DNA of 20,465 nt from JANNXY01 sp039795755 (GTDB lineage: Bacteria; Patescibacteriota; Minisyncoccia; Phycocordibacterales; CAIZIN01), in the NCBI GenBank assembly GCA_039795755.1, contig JBDKLF010000007.1, forward strand, positions 1-20,465, read 5' to 3'. The first letter of the stretch is position 1; each line of letters begins with the position of its first letter. Shown here piece by piece: positions 14,180 through 20,465 of the stretch. Under the pieces are notes generated by a model. That model searched no databases. It was not told where the DNA came from and saw only the letters and a program-made list of their open reading frames with translations. The position numbers were made by a program, and so were the translations under genes.

Positions 14180-15127
14180 ATGATACGAATTTCACGCACA
14201 ACCATCATAGTCAGTGCTGTAGTGCTTTTTGTCTATGTCTGTTTATTGAGTATATTGCCACCGTCAAGTCTAGCACCAGCAACTGTTGCTCATGTTGAAA
14301 GTGGTATGGGTACTTATGCAACCGCACGATCACTCAAAGAAGCAGGAGTGATTCGTTCCTCGTTTGTATTTCATGTCTTTGTAAAAGTCTTTGGTGGAGA
14401 ACGATCACTCAAGGCTGGTGATTATCTCATTGATACACCTACAAATGTTATTTCACTTGCACGTCGCATGGTAAATGGTGAATATGGGTTCGTCGCGCGC
14501 AAGGTAACCTTCCCAGAAGGAACATCAGTACATGAAATGGCTGACATCCTCTCACGTGAATTAATTGGCTTTAACAAAGAAGCTTTTGTAGCTGAGGCGT
14601 CATCAGAAGAAGGGTATCTATTTCCTGATACGTATTTATTTATGCCAACTGCAACTTCAGGAGAAGTGATTGCAAAGATGTCATCGACTTTCGAAGAACG
14701 TATCAAGGAAATTAATCAAAGTATTGCTGCATTTAATAAACCCCTGAAAGATATTATTACTATGGCTTCAATTCTCGAGGAAGAGGGAAATGATGAGAAA
14801 TCACGAAGAATTATATCGGGTATTTTGTGGAAGCGAATTGCTCTCGGAATGCCGCTTCAGGTTGATGCACCGTTTGTGTATTTGATTGATAAGGGGAGTG
14901 CAGAACTTACCAAAGCAGATCTCAAGCTCGATTCACCTTATAACACATACAAATACAAAGGATTACCTCAAGGACCTATTACTAATCCAGGTCTCGATGC
15001 GATTCTTGCTACAGTGACACCAGAGCGTTCACCTTATTTGTACTTTCTTACTGACAATGATGGGGTAATGCATTATTCGAAAACATACGAAGAACATCTT
15101 GCATTACAAAAGAAGTATTTGAAATAA
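14180..15127 (+). CDS. mltG: Endolytic murein transglycosylase, MltG/YceG family (copy 2)
   Basis: This 315-aa protein has an N-terminal membrane helix (about 7-27), a LysM-like part with the KAGDYLIDTPTNVISLARRM segment, and the full YceG core: GYLFPDTYLF, MASILEEEGND with likely catalytic Glu202, IISGILWKRIALGMPLQVD, and SPYNTYKYKGLPQGPITNPG. It is closer to the family consensus than the copy at 701, keeping GYLFPDTY and several acidic residues at the active site. It begins 5 nt after the preceding membrane-anchored protein without a Shine-Dalgarno and is presumably co-transcribed. Two distinct MltG proteins in one small genome suggest division of labour in glycan-strand processing or divergence after duplication. 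Confidence 0.93.
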   Translation: MIRISRTTIIVSAVVLFVYVCLLSILPPSSLAPATVAHVESGMGTYATARSLKEAGVIRSSFVFHVFVKVFGGERSLKAGDYLIDTPTNVISLARRMVNGEYGFVARKVTFPEGTSVHEMADILSRELIGFNKEAFVAEASSEEGYLFPDTYLFMPTATSGEVIAKMSSTFEERIKEINQSIAAFNKPLKDIITMASILEEEGNDEKSRRIISGILWKRIALGMPLQVDAPFVYLIDKGSAELTKADLKLDSPYNTYKYKGLPQGPITNPGLDAILATVTPERSPYLYFLTDNDGVMHYSKTYEEHLALQKKYLK

Positions 15128-15130
15128 TCT

Positions 15131-15159
15131 TTGCGAGAGTTCCAGTGTTGTATTAGTAT
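15131..15159 (+). promoter_or_regulatory. Promoter of mnmA
   Basis: TTGCGA (15131-15136) and TAGTAT (15154-15159) are 17 nt apart. Predicted start is 15166, one base before ATG 15167. The same TAGTAT hexamer serves ychF. Confidence 0.6.
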
Positions 15160-15166
15160 GCACCAT

Positions 15167-16249
15167 ATGAACAAGCAGACCAAAAAAGTCTTTGTTGGTA
15201 TCTCAGGCGGGGTAGACTCGTCTGTTTCTGCTGCATTACTCAAAGAACAAGGATACGATGTTACCGGCATATTTATCAAAGTATGGCAACCGCCATTTCT
15301 TGAATGCTCAATCAAAGATGACAGACGTGACGCCATGCGTGTGTGCGCACAGCTCGGTATTCCATTTGTTGAATGTGACGCAGAAGAAGCATATAAGACA
15401 CAAGTGATTGATTATATGATGAGGGAATACACACTTGGAAGAACTCCGAATCCTGATGTGATGTGTAATAAATATGTGAAGTTTGGGGTGTTTTATGATT
15501 GGGCAATGACACAAGGGGCTGATTACGTAGCTACAGGACATTATGCTCGTACGGCTGACGGAAAGCTTATGAAAGGTATTGATGCCGCAAAAGATCAATC
15601 ATATTTCCTCTGGGCGATTGGGCCTGAAAAACTTAAGAAAACATTGTTTCCAATTGGAAATATCGAAAAATCTAAAGTCAGATTTCTCGCAGAAAAATAC
15701 AAGCTGTTTACTGCAACAAAGAAAGACAGTCAGGGATTGTGCTTTCTTGGAAAACTTGATGTGAAAGATTTCTTGAAGAAATTTATCACTCCAAAGATTG
15801 GAGATGTACTTGATGTACAAGGTAATAAGATTGGTGAGCATGATGGTGCGTTTTTCTTTACTTTGGGAGAGCGACATGGCTTTCGAATTACTGAGAAGCG
15901 GTCAACTGAAGATGCGCCACTCTATGTAATAAGTAAAGATGTTCTGGCAAATACTATTACAGTAGCAACAAGAAACAATGTTGAGGTAAGTAAGGCTTCG
16001 CAAGAAACGAGGGTTCAACTTACAGATGTTGTAATGTACAACATTGAAAAAATTAATGACAAAGCTTGTATAAAAACAGCTGTATACAGATATCACGGTG
16101 AAGAAATTCCGGTGAAGTCTGTTGAGTCTGTTAATGATGAGCTTGTGATAATACTTGATGGCTATCGAAATGACATTGCAGCAGGGCAGTCAATGCTTGT
16201 ATACGTTAATGATGAAGTGGTAGCAGCTGGAATTGTGAATGTGATATAA
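15167..16249 (+). CDS. mnmA: tRNA 2-thiouridylase MnmA
   Basis: MnmA adds sulfur to U34 of tRNA-Glu, -Gln and -Lys using ATP and a persulfide relay. The PP-loop SGGVDSS is at 13-19. The active cysteines sit in NPDVMCNKYVKFG (Cys100) and SQGLCFLG (Cys192), the standard pair about 90 residues apart. GHYAR and the C-terminal beta-barrel (about 270-360) are also present. Length is 360 aa, as usual. I chose ATG 15167 because the promoter puts the mRNA start at 15166; the frame is open to a TTG at 15131, but that codon is in the -35 box. An ATG at 15158 is also in frame but upstream of the predicted start. Confidence 0.96.
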   Translation: MNKQTKKVFVGISGGVDSSVSAALLKEQGYDVTGIFIKVWQPPFLECSIKDDRRDAMRVCAQLGIPFVECDAEEAYKTQVIDYMMREYTLGRTPNPDVMCNKYVKFGVFYDWAMTQGADYVATGHYARTADGKLMKGIDAAKDQSYFLWAIGPEKLKKTLFPIGNIEKSKVRFLAEKYKLFTATKKDSQGLCFLGKLDVKDFLKKFITPKIGDVLDVQGNKIGEHDGAFFFTLGERHGFRITEKRSTEDAPLYVISKDVLANTITVATRNNVEVSKASQETRVQLTDVVMYNIEKINDKACIKTAVYRYHGEEIPVKSVESVNDELVIILDGYRNDIAAGQSMLVYVNDEVVAAGIVNVI

Positions 16250-16250
16250 T
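16242..16250 (+). promoter_or_regulatory. Extended -10 promoter within the mnmA stop
   Basis: TGATATAAT (hexamer 16245-16250) overlaps the end of mnmA. Predicted start is about 16257, so the 155-aa gene would have a 20-nt leader with no Shine-Dalgarno. Confidence 0.5.
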
Positions 16251-16276
16251 TATTGCGTTAGCATTAATTTGTCACC

Positions 16277-16744
16277 ATGGAAGAATCAAAAAAAGTAGTT
16301 AGTATCATCTGGACGCTCGTAGTACTCGTGGCACTCGGTGCTGGTCTGTGGTATCTCATAAGTCATTCATCATCAAAGGAAGCAGCAATGGTACCTGCTC
16401 CTGGTTCTGATTATTATGTATCTCTCATACAAGTGAAGCATCAGTTCAAGGATGGTGAGCATGTATATGCAGGAAGTATTGATCTTCCAAATGCTTGTTA
16501 TCGACTCGATTCACATGTTGAAAAGGTAAATGATACTTCAGTTGTTCTTAATTTCGAAACATCGAAGAACACCGAAGAAATGTGTGCGCAGACGGTAACT
16601 TCACGGAATTTCAGATTAACTATTGATGCACCTATGAATACGTCTGTTAAAGGCATGTTGAATGGTAAGTCGGTAGATCTTAATGTATTCGAAGTTCCTG
16701 CAAATCAAGATATTGATCTGTTTGAAATTAATATTAAAGGGTAA
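16277..16744 (+). CDS. Single-pass exported protein, unknown function (155 aa)
   Basis: The N-terminus has Lys residues then a membrane helix (about 8-29, VVSIIWTLVVLVALGAGLWYLI), and the rest should lie outside the membrane. The soluble part looks like an all-beta domain, with DLPNACYRL (Cys about 75) and a second Cys in EEMCAQTV (about 99) that could form a disulfide. The spacing of the PNxCY and MCxQ segments occurs in small extracytoplasmic beta domains I cannot name with certainty. It sits between mnmA and the nuclease gene, with 14 nt to the latter. Confidence 0.65.
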   Translation: MEESKKVVSIIWTLVVLVALGAGLWYLISHSSSKEAAMVPAPGSDYYVSLIQVKHQFKDGEHVYAGSIDLPNACYRLDSHVEKVNDTSVVLNFETSKNTEEMCAQTVTSRNFRLTIDAPMNTSVKGMLNGKSVDLNVFEVPANQDIDLFEINIKG

Positions 16745-16758
16745 TAACTTATAGTAAC

Positions 16759-17592
16759 GTGCACTATATTCTCAAAACTGATGGGACCAAAGAGCCATTT
16801 GATCCAGCGAAATTAAAGTATTCTCTCGAACGTGCTGGTGCATCCGCGATAGCTTCCCAGGAAATCACTCATGAAGTAGAAGATTGGATGGTGAAGCCGG
16901 TGACGACAAATGCAATTTACAAAAAAGCTTTTTCTCTATTGCGAAAGAAAAAGGAAAAAGCTCCTTTGCTTCATTACTCACTTCGACGTTCAATTGCAGA
17001 ATTAGGTCCGACAGGATTTCCTTTTGAAAAGTTCATTGCGCAAATCTTTCGCAAGAAAGGTTATACGGTTGAGACGGGAAGAATGGTACAAGGAAAGTGT
17101 GTTGATCATGAAGTGGATGTTGTTGCATGGAATGACAAGGATCTCGTGCTTTCTGAAGTGAAATTCCATAGTGAACCTGGTGCAAAGTCTGATCTCAAAG
17201 TTGCATTGTATATCGATGCACGATTCGAGGATCTCAAAGATGCAGAAGTAGATACTACTGATGGTAAGAGAAAGATGACACAAGGACTATTGGTGACCAA
17301 TACTAAATTTACCCTCAAAGCCATTCAATATGGTACCTGTGGTGGTGTAGGCATGATTGGGTGGAACTATCCTGCACAAGGAAATCTTCATGATCTTATA
17401 TTTGAGACCAAAATCCATCCAGTAACTTGTCTTCCGAGTCTTACTACATTAGAAAAGCAGCAAATTATTGCTCAGGGAATTGTTGATTGTGCCACCTTTA
17501 GTCAGAGAAAAGACGTGTATACACTGATTCCATCTTTAGAAACAAAGCGAAAAGATATCGAAGAGGATATTGAACTTCTTTGTGGTTGCTAG
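16759..17592 (+). CDS. ATP-cone domain fused to Mrr-like PD-(D/E)XK nuclease
   Basis: Residues 1-90 form an ATP-cone (DGTKEPFDPAKLKYSLERAGAS, then TTNAIYKKAFSLLRKK and YSLRRSI), the nucleotide-sensing domain known from NrdR and ribonucleotide reductases. Next comes GPTGFPFEKFIAQIFRKKGY, the entry helix of Mrr-type endonuclease domains. The catalytic strand pair follows, HEVDVVAWNDKDLVLSEVKFH, giving Asp120, Glu133 and Lys135 as the metal-binding triad. A nuclease whose action responds to ATP or dATP is a reasonable inference; the target is unknown. Start is GTG, 14 nt after the upstream stop, with no SD. The next gene begins one base after the stop, so all three genes to 18266 form one unit. 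Confidence 0.82.
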   Translation: MHYILKTDGTKEPFDPAKLKYSLERAGASAIASQEITHEVEDWMVKPVTTNAIYKKAFSLLRKKKEKAPLLHYSLRRSIAELGPTGFPFEKFIAQIFRKKGYTVETGRMVQGKCVDHEVDVVAWNDKDLVLSEVKFHSEPGAKSDLKVALYIDARFEDLKDAEVDTTDGKRKMTQGLLVTNTKFTLKAIQYGTCGGVGMIGWNYPAQGNLHDLIFETKIHPVTCLPSLTTLEKQQIIAQGIVDCATFSQRKDVYTLIPSLETKRKDIEEDIELLCGC

Positions 17593-17593
17593 C

Positions 17594-17869
17594 ATGAAGA
17601 CATTCAAAGAAAAAGTACTCAACATTGTTGCCAAGATCCCCGTAGGGAAAGTGATGACATATAAATTCGTTGCTACCAAAGCAGGAAATCCGAATGCCGC
17701 TCGAGCGGTAGGTATGATTATGTCACAGAACAAAGATAAGAAAATTCCCTGTCATCGTGTGATTAAATCAGACGGAACTATGGGTGGATATAACGGCTTG
17801 CGTGGTAAAGATAAAAAGGCAATACTACAGTATGAAAGTCGTATTTCTCGAAAAGCCAAAGGTATTTAA
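17594..17869 (+). CDS. MGMT-type DNA alkyltransferase domain protein
   Basis: The 91-aa protein is only the DNA-binding/active-site domain of O6-methylguanine-DNA methyltransferase. It has KIPVGKVMTYKFVA, the Arg finger region NAARAVG (Arg37), SQN at 44-46, and the acceptor motif IPCHRV with Cys53. Because the Cys is kept, it could accept alkyl groups in a suicide reaction; ATL proteins, which replace it with Trp, only flag damage. The N-terminal domain of full Ogt/Ada-C is absent, a known short form. I chose ATG 17594, one base after the upstream stop, over an earlier in-frame ATG at 17570 inside the nuclease gene. Confidence 0.88.
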   Translation: MKTFKEKVLNIVAKIPVGKVMTYKFVATKAGNPNAARAVGMIMSQNKDKKIPCHRVIKSDGTMGGYNGLRGKDKKAILQYESRISRKAKGI

Positions 17870-18266
17870 TCCTAAGTTTGAGGTAGTAAGTTGCTTCGTA
17901 CGATGTGGTGATTGCATTCTTTTACTCCACCGTCAGGATCATAAGCCAGAAGGGAATTCGTGGGGTGTTCCTGCGGGCAAAGTCGATCAGGGTGAAACTA
18001 TTCACGATGCAATGGTCCGTGAATTACAAGAAGAAATCGGTCTTATTGCTAGCGCGGATTGTCTCAAGAGACATGTGCCGACATATGTTACCTATCCCGA
18101 AAAGCATTTTGTATATCACATATTTGAAATTGAGTTAGATAAAATGATTGATGTCAAACTCAACAATGAAGAGCATAAGAATTATGAGTGGGCCACATTA
18201 GAAGATGCACTCAAGAAAGATCTTATTCTTGGTGAAGATGAGTGTATTGAGCTTTACTACAAATAA
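17832..18266 (+). CDS. Nudix hydrolase (144 aa)
   Basis: Nudix enzymes hydrolyse nucleoside diphosphate-linked compounds, including damaged nucleotides in MutT-type members. The box GKVDQGETIHDAMVRELQEE through IGL (49-71) fits GX5EX7REUXEEXGU completely, and NSWGVPAGK before it is typical. Substrate is not evident; the company of an alkyltransferase and a nuclease suggests nucleotide cleaning or repair. The frame is open to 17784, but I prefer ATG 17832, whose domain begins at about residue 16; even so it overlaps the alkyltransferase gene by 38 nt, consistent with translational coupling. It differs from the Nudix insert in LeuRS, which has another pre-box sequence (TVVIGGIEGNE). Confidence 0.9.
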   Translation: MKVVFLEKPKVFNPKFEVVSCFVRCGDCILLLHRQDHKPEGNSWGVPAGKVDQGETIHDAMVRELQEEIGLIASADCLKRHVPTYVTYPEKHFVYHIFEIELDKMIDVKLNNEEHKNYEWATLEDALKKDLILGEDECIELYYK

Positions 18267-18281
18267 TAGTTTTGCTAGAAT
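18253..18281 (+). promoter_or_regulatory. Promoter of the riboswitch-controlled operon
   Basis: TTTACT (18253-18258) lies 17 nt from TAGAAT (18276-18281), which is preceded by TGC (extended -10). Start near 18288, just before the 5' segment that can pair with the terminator. The promoter lies in the last codons and just after the stop of the Nudix gene. Confidence 0.65.
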
Positions 18282-18307
18282 TATTGCAGCATTAAAAACC
18301 TCATACG

Positions 18308-18405
18308 AATATCAAGAGCGCAGGAAGGGAACTAGCCCGATGAACTGCCAGCAACTTATCGCAAGATGTAGTGCTAATTCTAGACCACCAAAAGTGGAAA
18401 GATAA
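18308..18405 (+). promoter_or_regulatory. SAM-I (S-box) riboswitch aptamer
   Basis: The sequence follows the SAM-I consensus in order. A short P1 TATC/GATA (18310-18313 with 18401-18404) is followed by ATCAAGAG, the P2 stem GCAG/CTGC with GGGA...GCCC and the kink-turn GATGAA, CCaGCAAC into P3, GTGCTAATTC, and P4 CCAC/GTGG (18385-18388 with 18394-18397). It closes with GAAAGAT, the same as well-known members. SAM-I binds S-adenosylmethionine and, in most hosts, lowers expression of sulfur and methionine genes when SAM is plentiful. It sits 50 nt upstream of sat-cysC with a terminator between. Confidence 0.94.
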
Positions 18406-18411
18406 ACCAAA

Positions 18412-18448
18412 TTTAAAAACCTCTTTCTCTTTCGGAAGAGGTTTTTAA
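18412..18448 (+). terminator. Riboswitch expression-platform terminator
   Basis: TTAAAAACCTCTT (18413-18425) pairs with AAGAGGTTTTTAA (18436-18448), an 11- to 13-bp stem ending in a T run, directly after the aptamer. GAAAGA at the 3' side of P1 could pair with TCTTTC in the terminator's loop region as antiterminator. The 3' arm contains GAGG, a possible Shine-Dalgarno 14 nt before the ATG, so folding could also block translation. Confidence 0.88.
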
Positions 18449-18455
18449 TGTACAT

Positions 18456-20105
18456 ATGAAGAACAAGAAACTATTTGAGGAGTCTTTAAGTTATCCAGTT
18501 CATAGACTCAGTGATCGGCAGATTGCTGATCTCGAGCTGATTCTTGTTGGCGGATTCCATCCATTACAAGGATTTCTTAATCAACACGATTATGAGAGTG
18601 TCATAAATAATCAAAGGTTATCTACGGGGGAGTTATGGCCTGTACCAATTGTATTAGACACAGATGTTGATGCATACAAAGTTGGTCAAAAAATTACATT
18701 AGTAAATAGATTCAATGCACCACAAGCAATTCTTACAATTGAATCGATTTATAGACCAGATAAGCAACTAGAAGCGAAAAGTGTATATGGTACTGAGGAC
18801 TGTTCCCACTTCGGAGTCGATTATCTCATTAATAAAACAAAAGGTATTTATCTCGGAGGCAAAGTTGAATCCTTGCACGATACTGAAACCTACTATAACG
18901 AACATAACAAATTAACACCTCAAAAGCTGAAAGAAGTTCTTTCTAACCAAGAGAGAGTGGTTGCATTTCAGACACGGAACCCAATACATAGAGCTCATTA
19001 TGAACTCATACGTAATGCAGCAGAAAAAAATAATGCTCACATACTCATTCATCCTGCAGTTGGGCAGACAAAAGATGGTGATATTGATCCACAAACAAGA
19101 ATTAAAATTTATGAACACATTGTAAAAAGGATTGGGAGTGATAGGGCAACTTTATCGCTTTTGCCGATTGCAATGAGAATGGCCGGACCAAAAGAGGCAT
19201 TGTGGCATGCAATTATAAGAAAAAACTATGGCGCAACACACTTTATTGTTGGTAGAGATCACGCTGGCCCAGGAAAGGATAGTGAGGGGAAAGATTTTTA
19301 CGACAATTATGAAGCACAGCATCTGGTTCAAAAATTCGAGGATGAAATAGGAATAAAGGTTATCGCATCTAAAGAACTTGTATATGTTCCAAGCAGTAAC
19401 TCATTTGTTGCGCATGATGAAGTTGATAGCAATGAAAAGACATTATCGATTTCAGGAACTGAGTTTAGAAGAATGTTGGTAAGCAACGAGGAGATTCCTG
19501 AGTGGTTCTCATTCAAAGAAGTGGTAAATGAGTTACGGAGTGATTCTCATTCAAATAAAGGACTTGTTCTTGCCTTTACTGGACTTTCAAGTTCGGGAAA
19601 AACAACTATCGCCGGTCTACTTATTGAGAAAATTAAAAAAGAATTTCACATTCCGATTACGTTCCTTGATGGGGATGAAATCAGGAATCACCTATCGCAT
19701 GGACTCGGGTTTTCAAAAGAAGATAGAGACAGAAATGTAATGAGAGTTGGATTTGTCGCGTCTGAAATCGCAAAACATGGGGGAGTGGCTGTGACTACAC
19801 TCATATCACCATATGAGATTGCAAGGGAAGCCAATAGGAAAATCGTTACACCGTACGGTCATTATGTTGAGATCTATGTAGAAACATCTCTAGAAGAATG
19901 CTTGAGACGAGATGTAAAAGGATTGTACAAAAAATCAGCACTGGGCCTTGTTAGTGGTGTTACTGGTATTGATGACCCATATGAGACACCAGAAAATCCA
20001 GATATAACAATTAACACTTCAATAGTATCAGCCGAGGAAGCATCCTCAGTAATTCTCGACTACATCATTAATAAAAAATTAATCAAAAAAACGTATGTTA
20101 AATAA
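18456..20105 (+). CDS. Bifunctional sulfate adenylyltransferase / APS kinase
   Basis: A Sat-CysC fusion of 549 aa that would turn sulfate and ATP into APS and then PAPS. The ATP sulfurylase part (about 1-360) has QTRNPIHRAH (172-181) with both catalytic histidines, and GRDHAGPG (266-273). The APS kinase part (about 368-549) has P-loop GLSSSGKTT (376-384) and DGDEIRNHLSHGLGFSKEDR. All key residues are present. It lies behind a SAM-I riboswitch and overlaps the next gene by 11 nt. Base composition is more AT-rich than in the neighbours, with long A runs, suggesting a different history. PAPS may feed sulfate assimilation or sulfotransferases; neither gene is in this window. Confidence 0.95.
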   Translation: MKNKKLFEESLSYPVHRLSDRQIADLELILVGGFHPLQGFLNQHDYESVINNQRLSTGELWPVPIVLDTDVDAYKVGQKITLVNRFNAPQAILTIESIYRPDKQLEAKSVYGTEDCSHFGVDYLINKTKGIYLGGKVESLHDTETYYNEHNKLTPQKLKEVLSNQERVVAFQTRNPIHRAHYELIRNAAEKNNAHILIHPAVGQTKDGDIDPQTRIKIYEHIVKRIGSDRATLSLLPIAMRMAGPKEALWHAIIRKNYGATHFIVGRDHAGPGKDSEGKDFYDNYEAQHLVQKFEDEIGIKVIASKELVYVPSSNSFVAHDEVDSNEKTLSISGTEFRRMLVSNEEIPEWFSFKEVVNELRSDSHSNKGLVLAFTGLSSSGKTTIAGLLIEKIKKEFHIPITFLDGDEIRNHLSHGLGFSKEDRDRNVMRVGFVASEIAKHGGVAVTTLISPYEIAREANRKIVTPYGHYVEIYVETSLEECLRRDVKGLYKKSALGLVSGVTGIDDPYETPENPDITINTSIVSAEEASSVILDYIINKKLIKKTYVK

Positions 20106-20465
20106 TTCAAATTATGCATTTGGAACTAAGCTTATTCATGCAGGTGAAGCGCCAGATCCGCAGACAGGATCTGTTGCGCCAGTATTAGTAAGAAGTAAAA
20201 CCTTTGCGCAATATGGAATAGGAGAAAAAGGACAGTATGAATATTCCCGCGCGAAGAATCCGACTCGAGATATCCTGGAAGAAAAGATTGCACGAATATC
20301 TGGAGGGAATTATGCGACAGTTTTTGCAACAGGACTTGCAGCTGAAGCATCACTATTTCTCACATTAAAGGCTGGTGATCGAATACTTTGTTGTAACGAA
20401 GTATATGGAGGAACTGTTCGCCTCTTTCGAAATATTCTCACTCCCTTGGGAATTCATGCTGACTT
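20095..20465 (+). CDS. Cys/Met-metabolism PLP-dependent enzyme (cystathionine gamma-synthase/lyase type), N-terminal part
   Basis: The gene begins at ATG 20095, overlapping the end of sat-cysC by 11 nt in another frame, and runs out of the window after 123 codons. The visible part shows family landmarks: FGTKLIHAGEAPDPQTGSV at 9-27, YEYSRAKNPTRDILEEKIA (PLP-phosphate-binding Tyr/Arg region), VFATGLAAEASL and AGDRILCCNEVYGGTVRLF. The PLP lysine is beyond the window. Substrate (cystathionine gamma-synthase, gamma-lyase, homocysteine or methionine lyase) cannot be decided. Sharing a SAM-I-controlled transcript with Sat-CysC supports a role in making or recycling sulfur amino acids. Confidence 0.93.
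   Translation, partial: MLNNSNYAFGTKLIHAGEAPDPQTGSVAPVLVRSKTFAQYGIGEKGQYEYSRAKNPTRDILEEKIARISGGNYATVFATGLAAEASLFLTLKAGDRILCCNEVYGGTVRLFRNILTPLGIHAD

Noticed and set aside
15131..15166. Upstream TTG or ATG start for mnmA.
   Set aside because: TTG 15131 lies in the -35 box; ATG 15158 lies before the predicted start. The PP-loop begins soon after 15167.
1..20465. Recoding of TGA as Gly or Trp, as in some CPR lineages (Absconditabacteria, Gracilibacteria).
   Set aside because: No conserved gene (ychF, leuS, mnmA, sat-cysC) needs an internal TGA, and one gene ends in TGA. Standard code fits.
1..20465. CRISPR arrays, insertion sequences, transposases or integrases.
   Set aside because: No regularly spaced repeats and no protein with recombinase motifs were seen; the only insertion-like feature is the ychF-end cassette.

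Overview
The window reads as a chromosome segment of an AT-rich bacterium of the Candidate Phyla Radiation (Patescibacteria, probably the Parcubacteria side). That placement is an inference. It rests on small compact genes packed head to tail, almost no Shine-Dalgarno sequences, protein types often met in these genomes (a sigma region 4 protein fused to a HARE-HTH domain, a DUF5671-like membrane protein, an unusually short G6PD-like enzyme), and standard genetic code use, with TAA/TAG strongly preferred and a single TGA stop.

Layout. 1-700: tail of a peptidoglycan-binding protein, a small secreted or membrane peptide, a bidirectional terminator and tRNA-Ala(UGC) on the minus strand. 701-3440: a plus-strand group with an MltG-type lytic transglycosylase, the short G6PD-like protein, a five-helix membrane protein and a small helical protein. 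3443-5412: minus-strand MFS transporter, a 311-nt gene-free stretch holding a possible structured RNA, and a protein with a Cys-His-Asp arrangement. 5496-7192: ychF, followed by a small minus-strand PQ-loop/SemiSWEET-like gene framed by two copies of the ychF 3' end, and an overlooked 57-aa membrane ORF. 7293-11734: proline-rich envelope protein, DUF5671-like protein with a pseudopilin-like tail, and a leucyl-tRNA synthetase carrying an entire Nudix domain. 11817-16744: sigma4-HARE-HTH regulator, membrane-anchored protein, a second MltG, MnmA, and an exported protein. 16759-18266: tightly packed ATP-cone/PD-(D/E)XK nuclease, MGMT-type alkyltransferase and Nudix hydrolase. 18253-20465: a SAM-I riboswitch with terminator, a Sat-CysC (PAPS synthase) fusion, and the start of a Cys/Met-metabolism PLP enzyme that runs off the window.

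Three things stand out. First, most promoters place a TATAAT-like box, often preceded by TGn, so that transcription should begin at or within a few bases of the start codon; leaderless mRNA looks like the normal mode here, and this also decides several start codons. Second, LeuRS contains an intact Nudix box in an insert of about 160 residues. Third, a sulfur-activation operon under a SAM-I riboswitch is unexpected in a reduced genome, and its leader has an extra 12-nt complementarity between its 5' end and the terminator's 3' arm. The PQ-loop cassette beside ychF looks like a small horizontally acquired insertion that replaced the end of ychF.
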